Origin: Discostella pseudostelligera
Lineage: Eukaryota > Bacillariophyta > Thalassiosirophyceae > Thalassiosirales > Thalassiosiraceae
DNA: 64,000 bases
Assembly (NCBI GenBank): GCA_036940085.1
Contig: JALLBK010000021.1
Location: forward strand, 1 to 64,000
Direction: 5' to 3'
A model generated the notes under the pieces. It made no database searches. It saw only the letters and a program-made list of their open reading frames with translations, and had not been told where the DNA came from. Below are positions 53,014-62,414 of the stretch, one piece after another (position 1 is the first letter of the stretch; every line of letters starts with the position of its first letter). Made by a program: the position numbers and the translations under genes.

Positions 53014-54502
53014 TCACTCTCTGAGTTGTTTCATGAGAATAGGGGTAAGGTATTCCGCGACCTTTAATGTGTCTACTGCAACTTCAATCGTCGCGACTCC
53101 TTCGGCAGGTTCAGAGGTAGCAACCGCATGTACTACCCTCTGCTTTAGAGTTTGATAATCAGGAGATTGAACGTAAAAGTAAGGCATGGCCCCAGCAATT
53201 CTCTCTTTTGCATTCATAATAGCAGCAGCATCTTCATCATCAGGCATGGCGAACCGAACTTGCTCCTTTCCTCCTTCACCAGTCACAATACCGACTGAAT
53301 CATCTCCACCACATCTATCTGCAGCGATCGAAACCTCATTACCATCTTTGGTAGTGATCGTAAACTTGAGCTTGCTAAAATCAGTGAATTGTTTTCCAGA
53401 TGGGCCTTCCAATGTTTTGCATTGTGAAAAGTCTTTGTCTGCCACCACAGTTGCAATGTTGTCCACAGAGACACCGTAAAACGTGACGGCAAGGGCCAAC
53501 TCATGAATGGCTAATCGAAGGGTGGCGCACCATGTTAGGTTAAATGGGGCGCTGATGAAAAGAATGCATGTGGTAAAACTAGTCTCACCCATATTCTTCA
53601 GCATTCCTTCGGAATTTCTTTCGAAACATTCATTAAGACCCGACTCATCATAGTTATTGTTGTGTAGAAATGTCACATTTGTGCCAGGGTGGCTCTTGGC
53701 ATACGCCAGTGTCTTCGACACATATTTGCTCACATTCTTATTGAAACCCATGAAAGCAGCGACCCCAGCCTCATCTGCCTTCGATCTCATTGACTCGAGC
53801 TCAGAAACTGATGGTGCTCCAGGTTTCTCCAGAAAGATAGCATCGCATCGGATGCTAAGGCAGCTCGAAAACAGACTGGGATTGTCGGATGTCCCTATCC
53901 AAAGAAATGGTTGGATTGAAGTCGTAATAAAGAAATGCAAATAAATACGGATAAGGATAGGTACTCACGAGCACTAATCATCGCAATTCTCTTTACCCCC
54001 GGTATTACTGGTGGAACATCTTCGACACAAGCAAAGAACTTGATTCCTTTGTTATCTTCGAGTTCTTGCCTGAATGCGGCGAATTCTGCGCCTCCCGGAC
54101 TAGACTTGCCCATCTCACTCATAAACCATGGTTCTACGATGAAGTCTAAGCGAGCGGCACTTTTGTCACGGGCAAAAAATAAAAGGTGAGGAGCGGGTGT
54201 GGATCAAAGTCATAGTGTTGGACGTCGGACATCGTTGTTGCAATTCGCAGCACCATCACTATCAGCAGCGTACAAGATCAAGACCAGAGTCTACTGATGG
54301 CACAGATGACGCGCGTCTAACCCTATCTCGTCCTGTCCAACCCCTTCAAATACATGCCGAAATTGTAGGATCTCGCATGCACCAAAGATAGGAGTAGTAC
54401 TCACATGTTGCAGTCTTTGTGCAAGATTTGAGTTGCATGATACCATCCCATCGATTTCAGCGGAGCCCCACACCCGACCAGTACTATAGAAACATCGCTC
54501 AT
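53014..54502 (-). CDS. Gfo/Idh/MocA-type NAD(P)-dependent oxidoreductase, 4 exons
   Basis: Exons 54502-54405, 54159-53969, 53894-53589 and 53510-53014 (introns 245, 74 and 78 bp, all GT-AG) close in frame at 363 aa. The N-terminus has SIVLVGCGAP followed by SMGWYHATQIL, a Rossmann dinucleotide loop, then IVEPWF, KGIKFFACVEDVP, and AIFLEKPGAPSV, the E-K-P motif of the family. KYVSKTLAYAKS and HELALAVTFYG follow in the C-terminal alpha/beta domain. The 78-bp intron is stop-free and multiple of 3, so a naive ORF retains it. The first short exon and its 245-bp intron are less certain than the others. Substrate is probably a polyol or sugar derivative, not shown by sequence. Confidence 0.88.
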
Positions 54503-54931
54503 TATAGATAACAGGTTAGGTTGCTTTTCCTACCGACGAGAGCCAATGCTTTTAATTCTACTCTTAAGAGAGCTACTGCTACGACTCCTATCGTTCATCG
54601 ATCAGATTTCGGATTTCGGATTCGTCATCGTCGATCGTCCGCCGACCGAGCGACCGCCGACCGAGCGACCGCCGACCGACCGCCGGCCGACTGTCCGTCG
54701 ACGGTGACATTTCGTCTCGTCTGTCCAGAACACCAAGCAGCCGCCGGCCAGCTGGTTGAGGTGACACATTCAAAATCTTCCATTTTTCCTTGACACCACC
54801 TTTGTACCTGCACAGAGACGCATCAATTCATTCGATCCTCGACCTAGACGCGAAGTCAAAGTTGTTGCTATTATTCCCTGGATCCAACATTCGCTATCAC
54901 CAACTACTCATTGCCCAAACGAACCGTAGCC
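54503..54931. promoter_or_regulatory. Divergent promoter with a GC-rich 15-bp repeat
   Basis: The region separates the oxidoreductase (minus) and the 130-aa secreted/plastid protein (plus). It contains a 'gccgaccgagcgacc' array at 54641-54686. Confidence 0.5.
54641..54686. repeat. 15-bp GC-rich tandem repeat
   Basis: Two exact 'gccgaccgagcgacc' units and a degenerate third, 250-290 bp before the next ATG. Confidence 0.9.
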
Positions 54932-55428
54932 ATGGATAGTAGTAAACGACACGGGCACTTACTTGCATTCGCCATCGCCATACTTGCCGTCTTGAGGAGC
55001 GCCTCGGCATGGACCCCCACTGCCATACATCAACGTATCCGCAATGGTATGTTTCCCTCCTCCTCTCTATTGTCGACACCTGACGCCGCGAACCCATGCT
55101 GGCAGGACAACTACGACTCGGAAGATGATTGTCTATCGACAATATATTCTGCAGCATTCGTTGCCGAAGAGTGGATAAAATCCATGCCGTGTGGAAAGGA
55201 TGCGGATTGCCTCCCCGAGAACCTGTCGCACCCAGGAACCATGGGAGACTCGGTAAGTATTCAAAAGCGTCTGTCGCTTATTAAACACGTATATCGATGT
55301 ACCAGGAGCTGAAATCTGACAATATCCTATGTCGCATATGTGCTCTCATTTTTCAGGGAGTGGAGAAGGTTGATGTCATGGAATTCTTGAACATTCGCAA
55401 GGCCGCACCTGTTACCGAGAAGCGTTGA
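54932..55428 (+). CDS. Small secreted or plastid protein, 130 aa, 2 exons
   Basis: Exons 54932-55252 and 55357-55428 (intron 104 bp, GT-AG) join GDS to GVEKVDVMEFLNIRKA. Residues 1-27 are a signal peptide (LLAFAIAILAVLRSASA) ending in A|W, which fits the ASAFAP-type step with Trp. The mature part has several Cys (NPCWQDNYDSEDDCLS, KSMPCGKDADCLPENL), enough for two or more disulfides, and a GVEKVDVMEFL tail. I do not recognise a family. The start chosen is the first ATG after the open frame. Confidence 0.75.
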
Positions 55429-56121
55429 ACCTACCTGGCTCGTTGGAGTTTGAGTTAGTGATTGTTCGAAGCATCTTATATGCGATACTCTGACATGAAA
55501 TTATTCGAAGTACACACGACAAAGATGCTCCGTACATGGGAAGAATAAATTTGATGATGCAACGTTCGACAGTCCTACGCAGTCATGTAAAGTAGAGTAT
55601 TCATTGTTATCCATGAGTGAACGTCATCTCGAGGTCAAATATTGCATGTTGGACGAGGGTATGACAGCAATGCTGCAAAAGATTTAATACCTATCGAAGG
55701 AAGGATTGTAGGTGGATAATGATATTGATCACAAAGTCACGACCTGATGTCAACAACACCGTTCCCCCAGACCAATATTTCTGAGCTGCTGCAAGGATTT
55801 CATCAGCATGGAATACGCCATTACTCATTCCAATTCCAATAGAGGTTTGGATGTTATTGACCAATCAAGCGCATATTTGCATCGAAGATCTGCAAGCGAA
55901 GCTTTTCTGTAGGTTCCCGGCGAAAATTCCCGCCAAAAGGTGAGCCGCTTTTCGCGCCAATGCTCCCGCCAATAGGGCCGCCTACGTCACAGTCACACCT
56001 CACGTTCCGCTTCAAGCCGCCGCGCGCGTCCACACACCACCTCCAACCTCCTCCACAACCTACCATGAACATTCACCATCAGCACTAGTATCGTAGTTCA
56101 TTTTCAATTGGTCGCTATCAA
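55429..56121. promoter_or_regulatory. RF1 upstream region with E2F-like boxes
   Basis: ttcccgccaaaa (55927-55938), ttcgcgccaa (55951-55960) and tcccgccaat (55964-55973) lie 150-195 bp before the RF1 ATG. The 5' half shows no gene. Confidence 0.55.
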
Positions 56122-57538
56122 ATGATGAAGTCTTTAGTTATCTTCCTACTCGCGGCGAATTACTCTGATATATTCGCCTTCACTGCACCTCGACATGTCG
56201 CAGGAAGAGTAAGCGCAAACAGATGCATCGATGCATCTATCTCACATCGGCGTCAACCATCATCAGCACTGTTCATGGCTCTGGACGATGCGATGAAATC
56301 CCGCCTCGACGGAATTCGTCGGTCCTACCAGGCATTGACAGAACGACTTGCTGACCCTGACGTCATTGCCAATTCCAATTTACTGAGACAAGTGATGAAG
56401 GATAGGTCACAATCTGTAGATGTGGTAATGGCATTCGACGAGTACTGTCGTCTGGAGACGGAACGTGAGGGTGCACAGGAGCTCTTTCAGGAAGCTGGCG
56501 ATGACGTCGAAATGCGTGAGATGGCGCGGTCGGAGATGAAGTCGATCGAGGCGGAAATGGATGAGCTAGAAACGAATATTAAGATCTTGTTACTGCCGAG
56601 AGATCCAAATGACGATAGGAACTGTATGCTCGAAATTCGTGCTGGGACAGGAGGCTCGGAAGCCAATATTTTTGCAGGTAAGTGTTGCCGTCGATTGTGC
56701 AGTAAGATATGAGTAATGCACTGGGCATTCGAGATACTCATGTATGCTTTCTTTCCAAAGGTGATTTGCTCGATGTGTATCGTAAATTCATGGCATCCGA
56801 GGGATGGCAGGTGTCGATGTTGGATTCGTCACCGGGTGACGACGGCGGTTATAAAAACGTCGTCCTCGAAGTCAAGGGTGATAACGTATACTCCAAGCTC
56901 AAGTGGGAGGCGGGAGTACATCGCGTTCAACGTGTTCCTGCTACAGAAACTCAGGGACGGGTCCACACATCCACGGCTACAGTTGCTATTATGGTAAGAA
57001 AGTATTATTGAAGACTTGCAATAAAAAACTGCTATCGAACCCTTCTCACACTCTCTATTGATTCTTCAAACAGCCTGAATGCGATGAAGTTGATGTCAAG
57101 ATTGATCCCGGTGATATTGAAATGTCATTCATGCGGTCTGGAGGCGCTGGAGGACAGAATGTCAACAAAGTCGAGACGGCAGTAGATCTACTACACAAAC
57201 CCACTGGCATTCGAATTAAATGCACACAAGAGAGGAGTCAGCTCAAGAACAAGGAGCTCGCAATGAAAATGCTCATGTCAAAACTGTATGATATCGAGAA
57301 TGAAAAGAGAGAGGCCGAAGAACGGGCACGTCGGGGAGATCAGATTGGAACTGGGGGACGAAGCGAGAAAATCCGAACCTACAATTGGAAGGATAGCCGT
57401 GTCTCGGATCATAGATTGGGTCAAAACTTTCCATTGCAAAGTCTCTTGGGTGGGGAGTTGGGACCGATCATTAATGGTTTGAGTGCAAAAGACCAAGAGA
57501 TGAAACTTCGGCAGCTGAGTGAAGAGTCAATGAATTGA
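56122..57538 (+). CDS. prfA: Peptide chain release factor 1, plastid-type, 3 exons
   Basis: Ends translation at UAA/UAG in an organelle. Exons 56122-56677, 56761-56993 and 57074-57538 (introns 83 and 80 bp, GT-AG) give 417 aa. The first junction restores [16 protein letters not shown] and the second [12 protein letters not shown]. Residues 1-22 are a hydrophobic signal ending FAFTAP, the diatom plastid motif. The specificity loop is VPATETQGR (PAT, RF1 type rather than the RF2 SPF). The catalytic [13 protein letters not shown] (GGQ) lies near residue 290. Both marks are intact. RF1 length is about 360 aa plus the targeting peptide. It is followed by the convergent 57777 gene (238-bp gap). Confidence 0.95.
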
Positions 57539-57776
57539 TTGAGGTAAAACCCCAAATATTTCTTATCAAAGCGTTTTATCTTATCTAATACTGTCTCTAG
57601 AGTGACATTTCTTAGTCATCGAGGGACACAATCTCAAACAATTCCAATCTACTTGAAGCGGTTTCCTCTGGACCTCTCGAAACCAGTCGACAAGTATGGC
57701 CAGATCGCAACATCACCATCCTCAATAGTTTCACGTCTATTATAGTTTGTTCTCAAACTTCCAATCCAACACCGTT

Positions 57777-58631
57777 TCATTTTCTACCTGCAACTCTACC
57801 TCCTTGATAAGAGGATGGAACTTGTACTGTTTCCCATTCTTCTTTCCGAGAAGTCTGTTCCCCTGACGTTTGTCGCGATGTCTCATTGCTGATAGAAGAT
57901 GTATTTCCTCGTTCCATAACTTCAGTACCACTGATATCACTTTGGTGCAAATCGCTGTAGCCATTCTTGGAAGGCTGGACATCATTGTAATTATTATTCA
58001 TGTTTGCTCTAAAGTTGTTGTTGTTGTTGTTGTTGTGGCTGTATGCTTCATTATGATAACTTGCCACCTGCCGATAATAATTTTGCACGCCCGTCATCAT
58101 CGTCGGACCCGGATATTGTCCCTGCTGCTGATGCTGATAGTAGGTCCCATAATAGTTTGATGCAGCACGATATCCCTCGGTAAGACAGCTTGCTACGCAT
58201 GAGAAGGCCATTGTTGCAATATCCGTCATGCTCATGCCATCGTCGTCGCTGTTTCCATAATCGCTCGAAGGTGAAGCCCAAGGAGGCGATACAGTGGTCG
58301 TCGCATCGTGGTTTGTGAAATGAGATGCAGAAGTCACGCGAGTGGAAGGTGCATCATGATACGATTGATAATTATTGTTTGATTGTTTAGTGGGGTGGAT
58401 GGTGTTATTATTGTCGGATTCAGTATCGCGTTCGGACGACGACAGGAGCTCTCGAGCATGCTGACGAATCTGCTTTCCAAGGGGAGGAGGGACTTCTGTC
58501 GAGGAGTCCTCCTCCTCGGTGCTGCTCTCAGATTCAGAGGACGATGAACTGGAGTCTTCGTCGCTCTCCTGGGCGTCTTTCATTCCTTCCCCTACCTTAG
58601 TACGGGCTGTCTGCGACGCTTCGGATGCCAT
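57777..58631 (-). CDS. Unknown low-complexity protein, 284 aa
   Basis: Not recognised. Residues 1-50 are acidic and Ser-rich (EDSSSSSSESESSTEEEDSS). A short hydrophobic or amphipathic stretch (SMTDIATMAFSCVASCLTEGYRAASNYYG, about 150-178) is the only candidate ordered part. Poly-Asn (from a GTT/AAC run), Gln and Tyr-rich stretches follow, and the end reads EEWETVQVPSSYQGG. Single exon, divergent from the PhyH gene. It may be a fast-evolving or partly disordered regulator. The poly-Asn length may vary. Confidence 0.65.
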   Translation of the reverse strand: MASEASQTARTKVGEGMKDAQESDEDSSSSSSESESSTEEEDSSTEVPPPLGKQIRQHARELLSSSERDTESDNNNTIHPTKQSNNNYQSYHDAPSTRVTSASHFTNHDATTTVSPPWASPSSDYGNSDDDGMSMTDIATMAFSCVASCLTEGYRAASNYYGTYYQHQQQGQYPGPTMMTGVQNYYRQVASYHNEAYSHNNNNNNNFRANMNNNYNDVQPSKNGYSDLHQSDISGTEVMERGNTSSISNETSRQTSGEQTSRKEEWETVQVPSSYQGGRVAGRK

Positions 58632-58844
58632 GGTCTTTGGTTTTCCTCTGTTTCTGTTTTGTGGTGGGTTGAGGGTGGATTTGGTGGATGGTGGACCTGG
58701 CGACCCTGCGACCCCGACGAGACGACACGACGTGCGCGAACCGTGGCCTTACGATACCGCCATTTCTTCGCCTCTCATCCAGATACTTCCCGCCATTTTC
58801 GCATATATCTTTTTTCATAATCACCCATTTTTTTGACATCGACC
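58632..58844. promoter_or_regulatory. Divergent promoter with GGCGGGAA-type box
   Basis: cttcccgccattttc (58786-58800) lies 45-60 bp before the PhyH start and about 160 bp from the 57777 gene start. Confidence 0.5.
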
Positions 58845-61800
58845 ATGATCATGATGATCATGGGCGCAAGTAGTACTGCTAATGCCGTCGAAGTCGTCGA
58901 CATGTCTACCGATGAAACCGCCACCATTAGCGCACATGACAAACCTCTTGTTCCCGATAACGATAATATCAGTGACAGTGACAAGATGGAAGAAGATTTT
59001 ATTCTCGACCCGCTACTCAAATATTTGGATCCAACAGCACCCCGCCACCATCGGCGGCATGAACAACATCCAAGTCCGCGCTTCAATGTAGATGACGCCA
59101 TCAATGCCCTAAAATGCGAGGGATACTATCACATACCATCAGTAATAACGCATGAGGAATGCACTGAGGCACTGGGAAACTTATGGGATTTTGTGGAAGA
59201 TGTGTCTGGAGGGTGCGTATTGCGGCAGGATCCATTGAGCTGGTACCCCCCACATGAAGTATGCATCGTGAACAACCAAGACGATGCGACGACAATGGAG
59301 GATGACCGGGGAAGAATATCCGTCAAAGATGATGAGAATCTCCTTGATACAAGTAGAAACAATTGTGGTGGCGACAACGCAGCACATCCAATCATCAGTA
59401 CCGACCCCAACGAGCACGATGATTTGGACCCATGGCCACACACTGGCTATCACTCATTTCCAGACATGTTCCAATCTCTTGGCGCTGGTTATGTATTGGG
59501 AAATGTACGTCAGCATCTTGCCGAGCGGGTGTTTGAGCCTCTATTTGGGACGAGGGAATTAGTGTGTAGCAAGGAGGGTTTCACATTCTGTAGGCCGTTG
59601 ATTGTTGATTTAGAAGAGGGTGCTCACCATCATCAGGAGCAGAAATACAAGCAGACGCAGAAGGATGTCAATTGCAAAAACGTTCTTGTTTGGAAACCCC
59701 ATCATCTCAACTCACTTGTTCTAGACTCGACAAATAATGTTGGAAAGGATCAGAGCGGTGATGTGCACAGGAAAAGGCCACTGTTCCAGGTCTGCGGCAA
59801 GCCGCAACCAATGTCAGAAGGACAGCATTATGACCAGGGTGTTCCTGTTAGTGTAGTAAGGCGTATCCGAGACGGTCACTCGCATCCTGAAGCATCATCC
59901 AACAAAGTCTCCAAAAAGCAGCAGAATCGAAATCGAAAGAAACTTGACAAGCTTCAAAAGCTCAAAGATTTGACTGGACTTTGTCACATCCAAGCTTCAA
60001 TATCATTTACTGACCAAACATTGGATCGACATCGTGGTGGAGGTCATTTCTTGTGTTATCCATATTCCCATTCCGATGTTCATTGGAAATTAGTGGGAGG
60101 TACCTACAGAGCTACACCCTCCGAGAAAGAACGAGCCGATCCTACTTGGGTGCCACTGACCGATGAGGAGATCCAGAAATTGGCCGAGATGGGATGCCCA
60201 GAGAAAAGGATTTATGCAAATGCGGGAGATGTTATTCTTTGGCGATCTGATTTAGTGCATGCGGGAGTTGCACCATCGATGCATGTAGATGAGCAAAGTG
60301 AAAACACCGAATTGAAATGCTCTGGATCGAAACAATTTCGTGCCGTCGGATATTGCTCGATGCTACCCACTCACGCCGTTAAAGAGTACATGATGTATTC
60401 GCTTGAAAAACAGAAGGTAGCACCATACAGAGGAAAGACATCACTTTCGCGAGTTCCGGCAAATAATTCACTATTGCACGATCCGCAAGCAGCACAGCAA
60501 ATGATCGACGCTATGTCCGAAAAATTGTTCCACCAGAAGCTAGAGTCTTACAAAACAGGGCGCACAGGCGATCACAGGCCAGATGTTGAGCAATGGCATC
60601 AACATCGCCGTATTACAATGTGGAATAATACTGAGAGTCATCATTGTAATGATTCTGAGCTGAGACAATGCAAACTCATTCCGCCGAGGATTTTGCAACG
60701 GCCTCGGTATCGACTAGAAAAGCCGGAGCTGACCCTTCGCCTTGCAAAGTTGTATGGGCTATTACCATATCGTACGCCCGAAGATGATGCGGAGATGAGA
60801 CATAAAGATATTGAACGAGCTGTTATCCGCGGAGTGCGGTTCGTCGAGGGAGTTTACAATGGGAGACATCTCAATGGCGAGGATGTTGGCTCTTGGAAAA
60901 TGAGCGACGGGAAATTTTGCTCAGTCGTTGGATCTCATGCCGATGCGAGCACTTCGAACGATACCATTCCAATTTGCCTGGCTACAATGGAAATGTTAAA
61001 ACCGCGGTCAGAAGACTGCACCTCTGGTCTTCTGACTGGACAAGACAAGTATCTAGGCGGAATGGCCAGTCCATGTGGACGTTACATCTATGGAGTGCCT
61101 GTAAGTACGAGCATCAGGACCCCGGCTACTCTCTTTTCTACTCAATCTCTAATTCTTCACTTGTTTCCATATCCTACGCTCTACCACATCCGACTACAGG
61201 GACATGCTAAACGAGTCGTAAGAGTTGACGTTAGATCAGGTGAGGTTGCATTGATAGGACCAGAGTACTCGGGCGACTTCAAATGGCTTCGAGGTGTTGA
61301 AATTCCTGCCGAAGTAATGGGAAGGGATGCATATCCATCTGGATGCTGCCTCGCGCTGCCGTGCAACAGCGAGAACGGATGCGTCCTCAAAATCGATCCC
61401 GAAACAGCCAACGTTATAACTTTTGTCAGTGGCCAATCCGTCCCAAATGTTGATGAAGGGTGGCTCTATCACGGCGGGAACCTCGCTGCAGACAAATTTG
61501 TCTACGCTATTCCTGCGAGTGCTAATCGAGTCATGAAGATAGACGCACGGGAGGAAACAACAGAGTACATCGGCCCAGAATATGACGGCAAAGCTAAATG
61601 GTATGGGGGAATTATGGGTGTTGATGGCTGCATTTACGGTATACCGCACAATGTAAGATCTGATTAGGAGTGAGGCACGCCCAAACATTCATCTGTGATC
61701 TACTGACGACATGTTTTCACTGTCAATTCGTAACAGGCGACCGGTGTGTTGAAAATCAATCCGTCTACGCAAGAAGTCACGATTTTGGCGGAAGGTACTC

Positions 61801-62408
61801 TTCCAAATGGTCAATGGAAGTGGCATGGCGGACTCGCATCCAAAGACAGATCGAAGATTATAGGGTTCCCAAATAATGCAGACTCAATTTTGGTGATTGA
61901 TGTTGTCATTCAACGAGTTAGGATGGTTGGAAATAGCTCAATCCTTCGCAGCGGCTATCATAGGGTGCCTCAAGACGGTGGGTACAAGTATTTAGGTGGG
62001 GCGATTACCTCGGATGGAAAGTTTGCATATCTGTTTCCTTGCGATGCGGAATATGTTCTCCGATTTGATATGGAGACAGATGAGCTGAAGCTCGTCGGGC
62101 CCCAGTTGACCGAGGGCGAGAACAAATTCCAAAATGGCTTTCTCGCAAGAGATGGATGTATCTACGGAGTTCCCCAGCGGAGCTCTGGCATCCTCAGAAT
62201 CATTCCTCCTGGAGTTCATCGTTATGGAAGGGATGGGGTCGCATTATCAAATGAAGAAGAGTATATTGATGTTATGTATGTTGGCGATGAGATGGTGTCG
62301 TGCAAAGACAAGTTTGAAGGGGGTGTGCTGAGTATGGATGGGCAGATATACTGTATACCATTGAGGGCGAAAAGCTTCATAAACGTAATACCGGGCAAGC
62401 GTGCATGA
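58845..62408 (+). CDS. PhyH-type dioxygenase fused to a beta-propeller-like repeat domain, 3 exons
   Basis: Exons 58845-61100, 61200-61652 and 61737-62408 (introns 99 and 84 bp, GT-AG) give 1126 aa. Start is the first in-frame ATG (later Met codons at 58851, 58854, 58860 are possible). Residues about 85-520 fit phytanoyl-CoA dioxygenase: GYYHIPSVITHEE, GQHYDQGVPV (H-x-D iron ligands), GGGHFLCYPYSHS, and VILWRSDLVHAGV (distal His). The C-terminal about 420 residues hold five to seven repeats of the pattern ...IGPEY-G--KW-GG----DG-IYG-P----VL-I-P... (YIGPEYDGKAKWYGG, DGCIYGIPH, DGKFAYLFP, DGQIYCIPL), which suggests a propeller. The 99-bp intron is stop-free and multiple of 3. Fe(II)/2-oxoglutarate hydroxylation is inferred. 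The substrate is unknown. Confidence 0.88.
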
Positions 62409-62414
62409 TATTTG

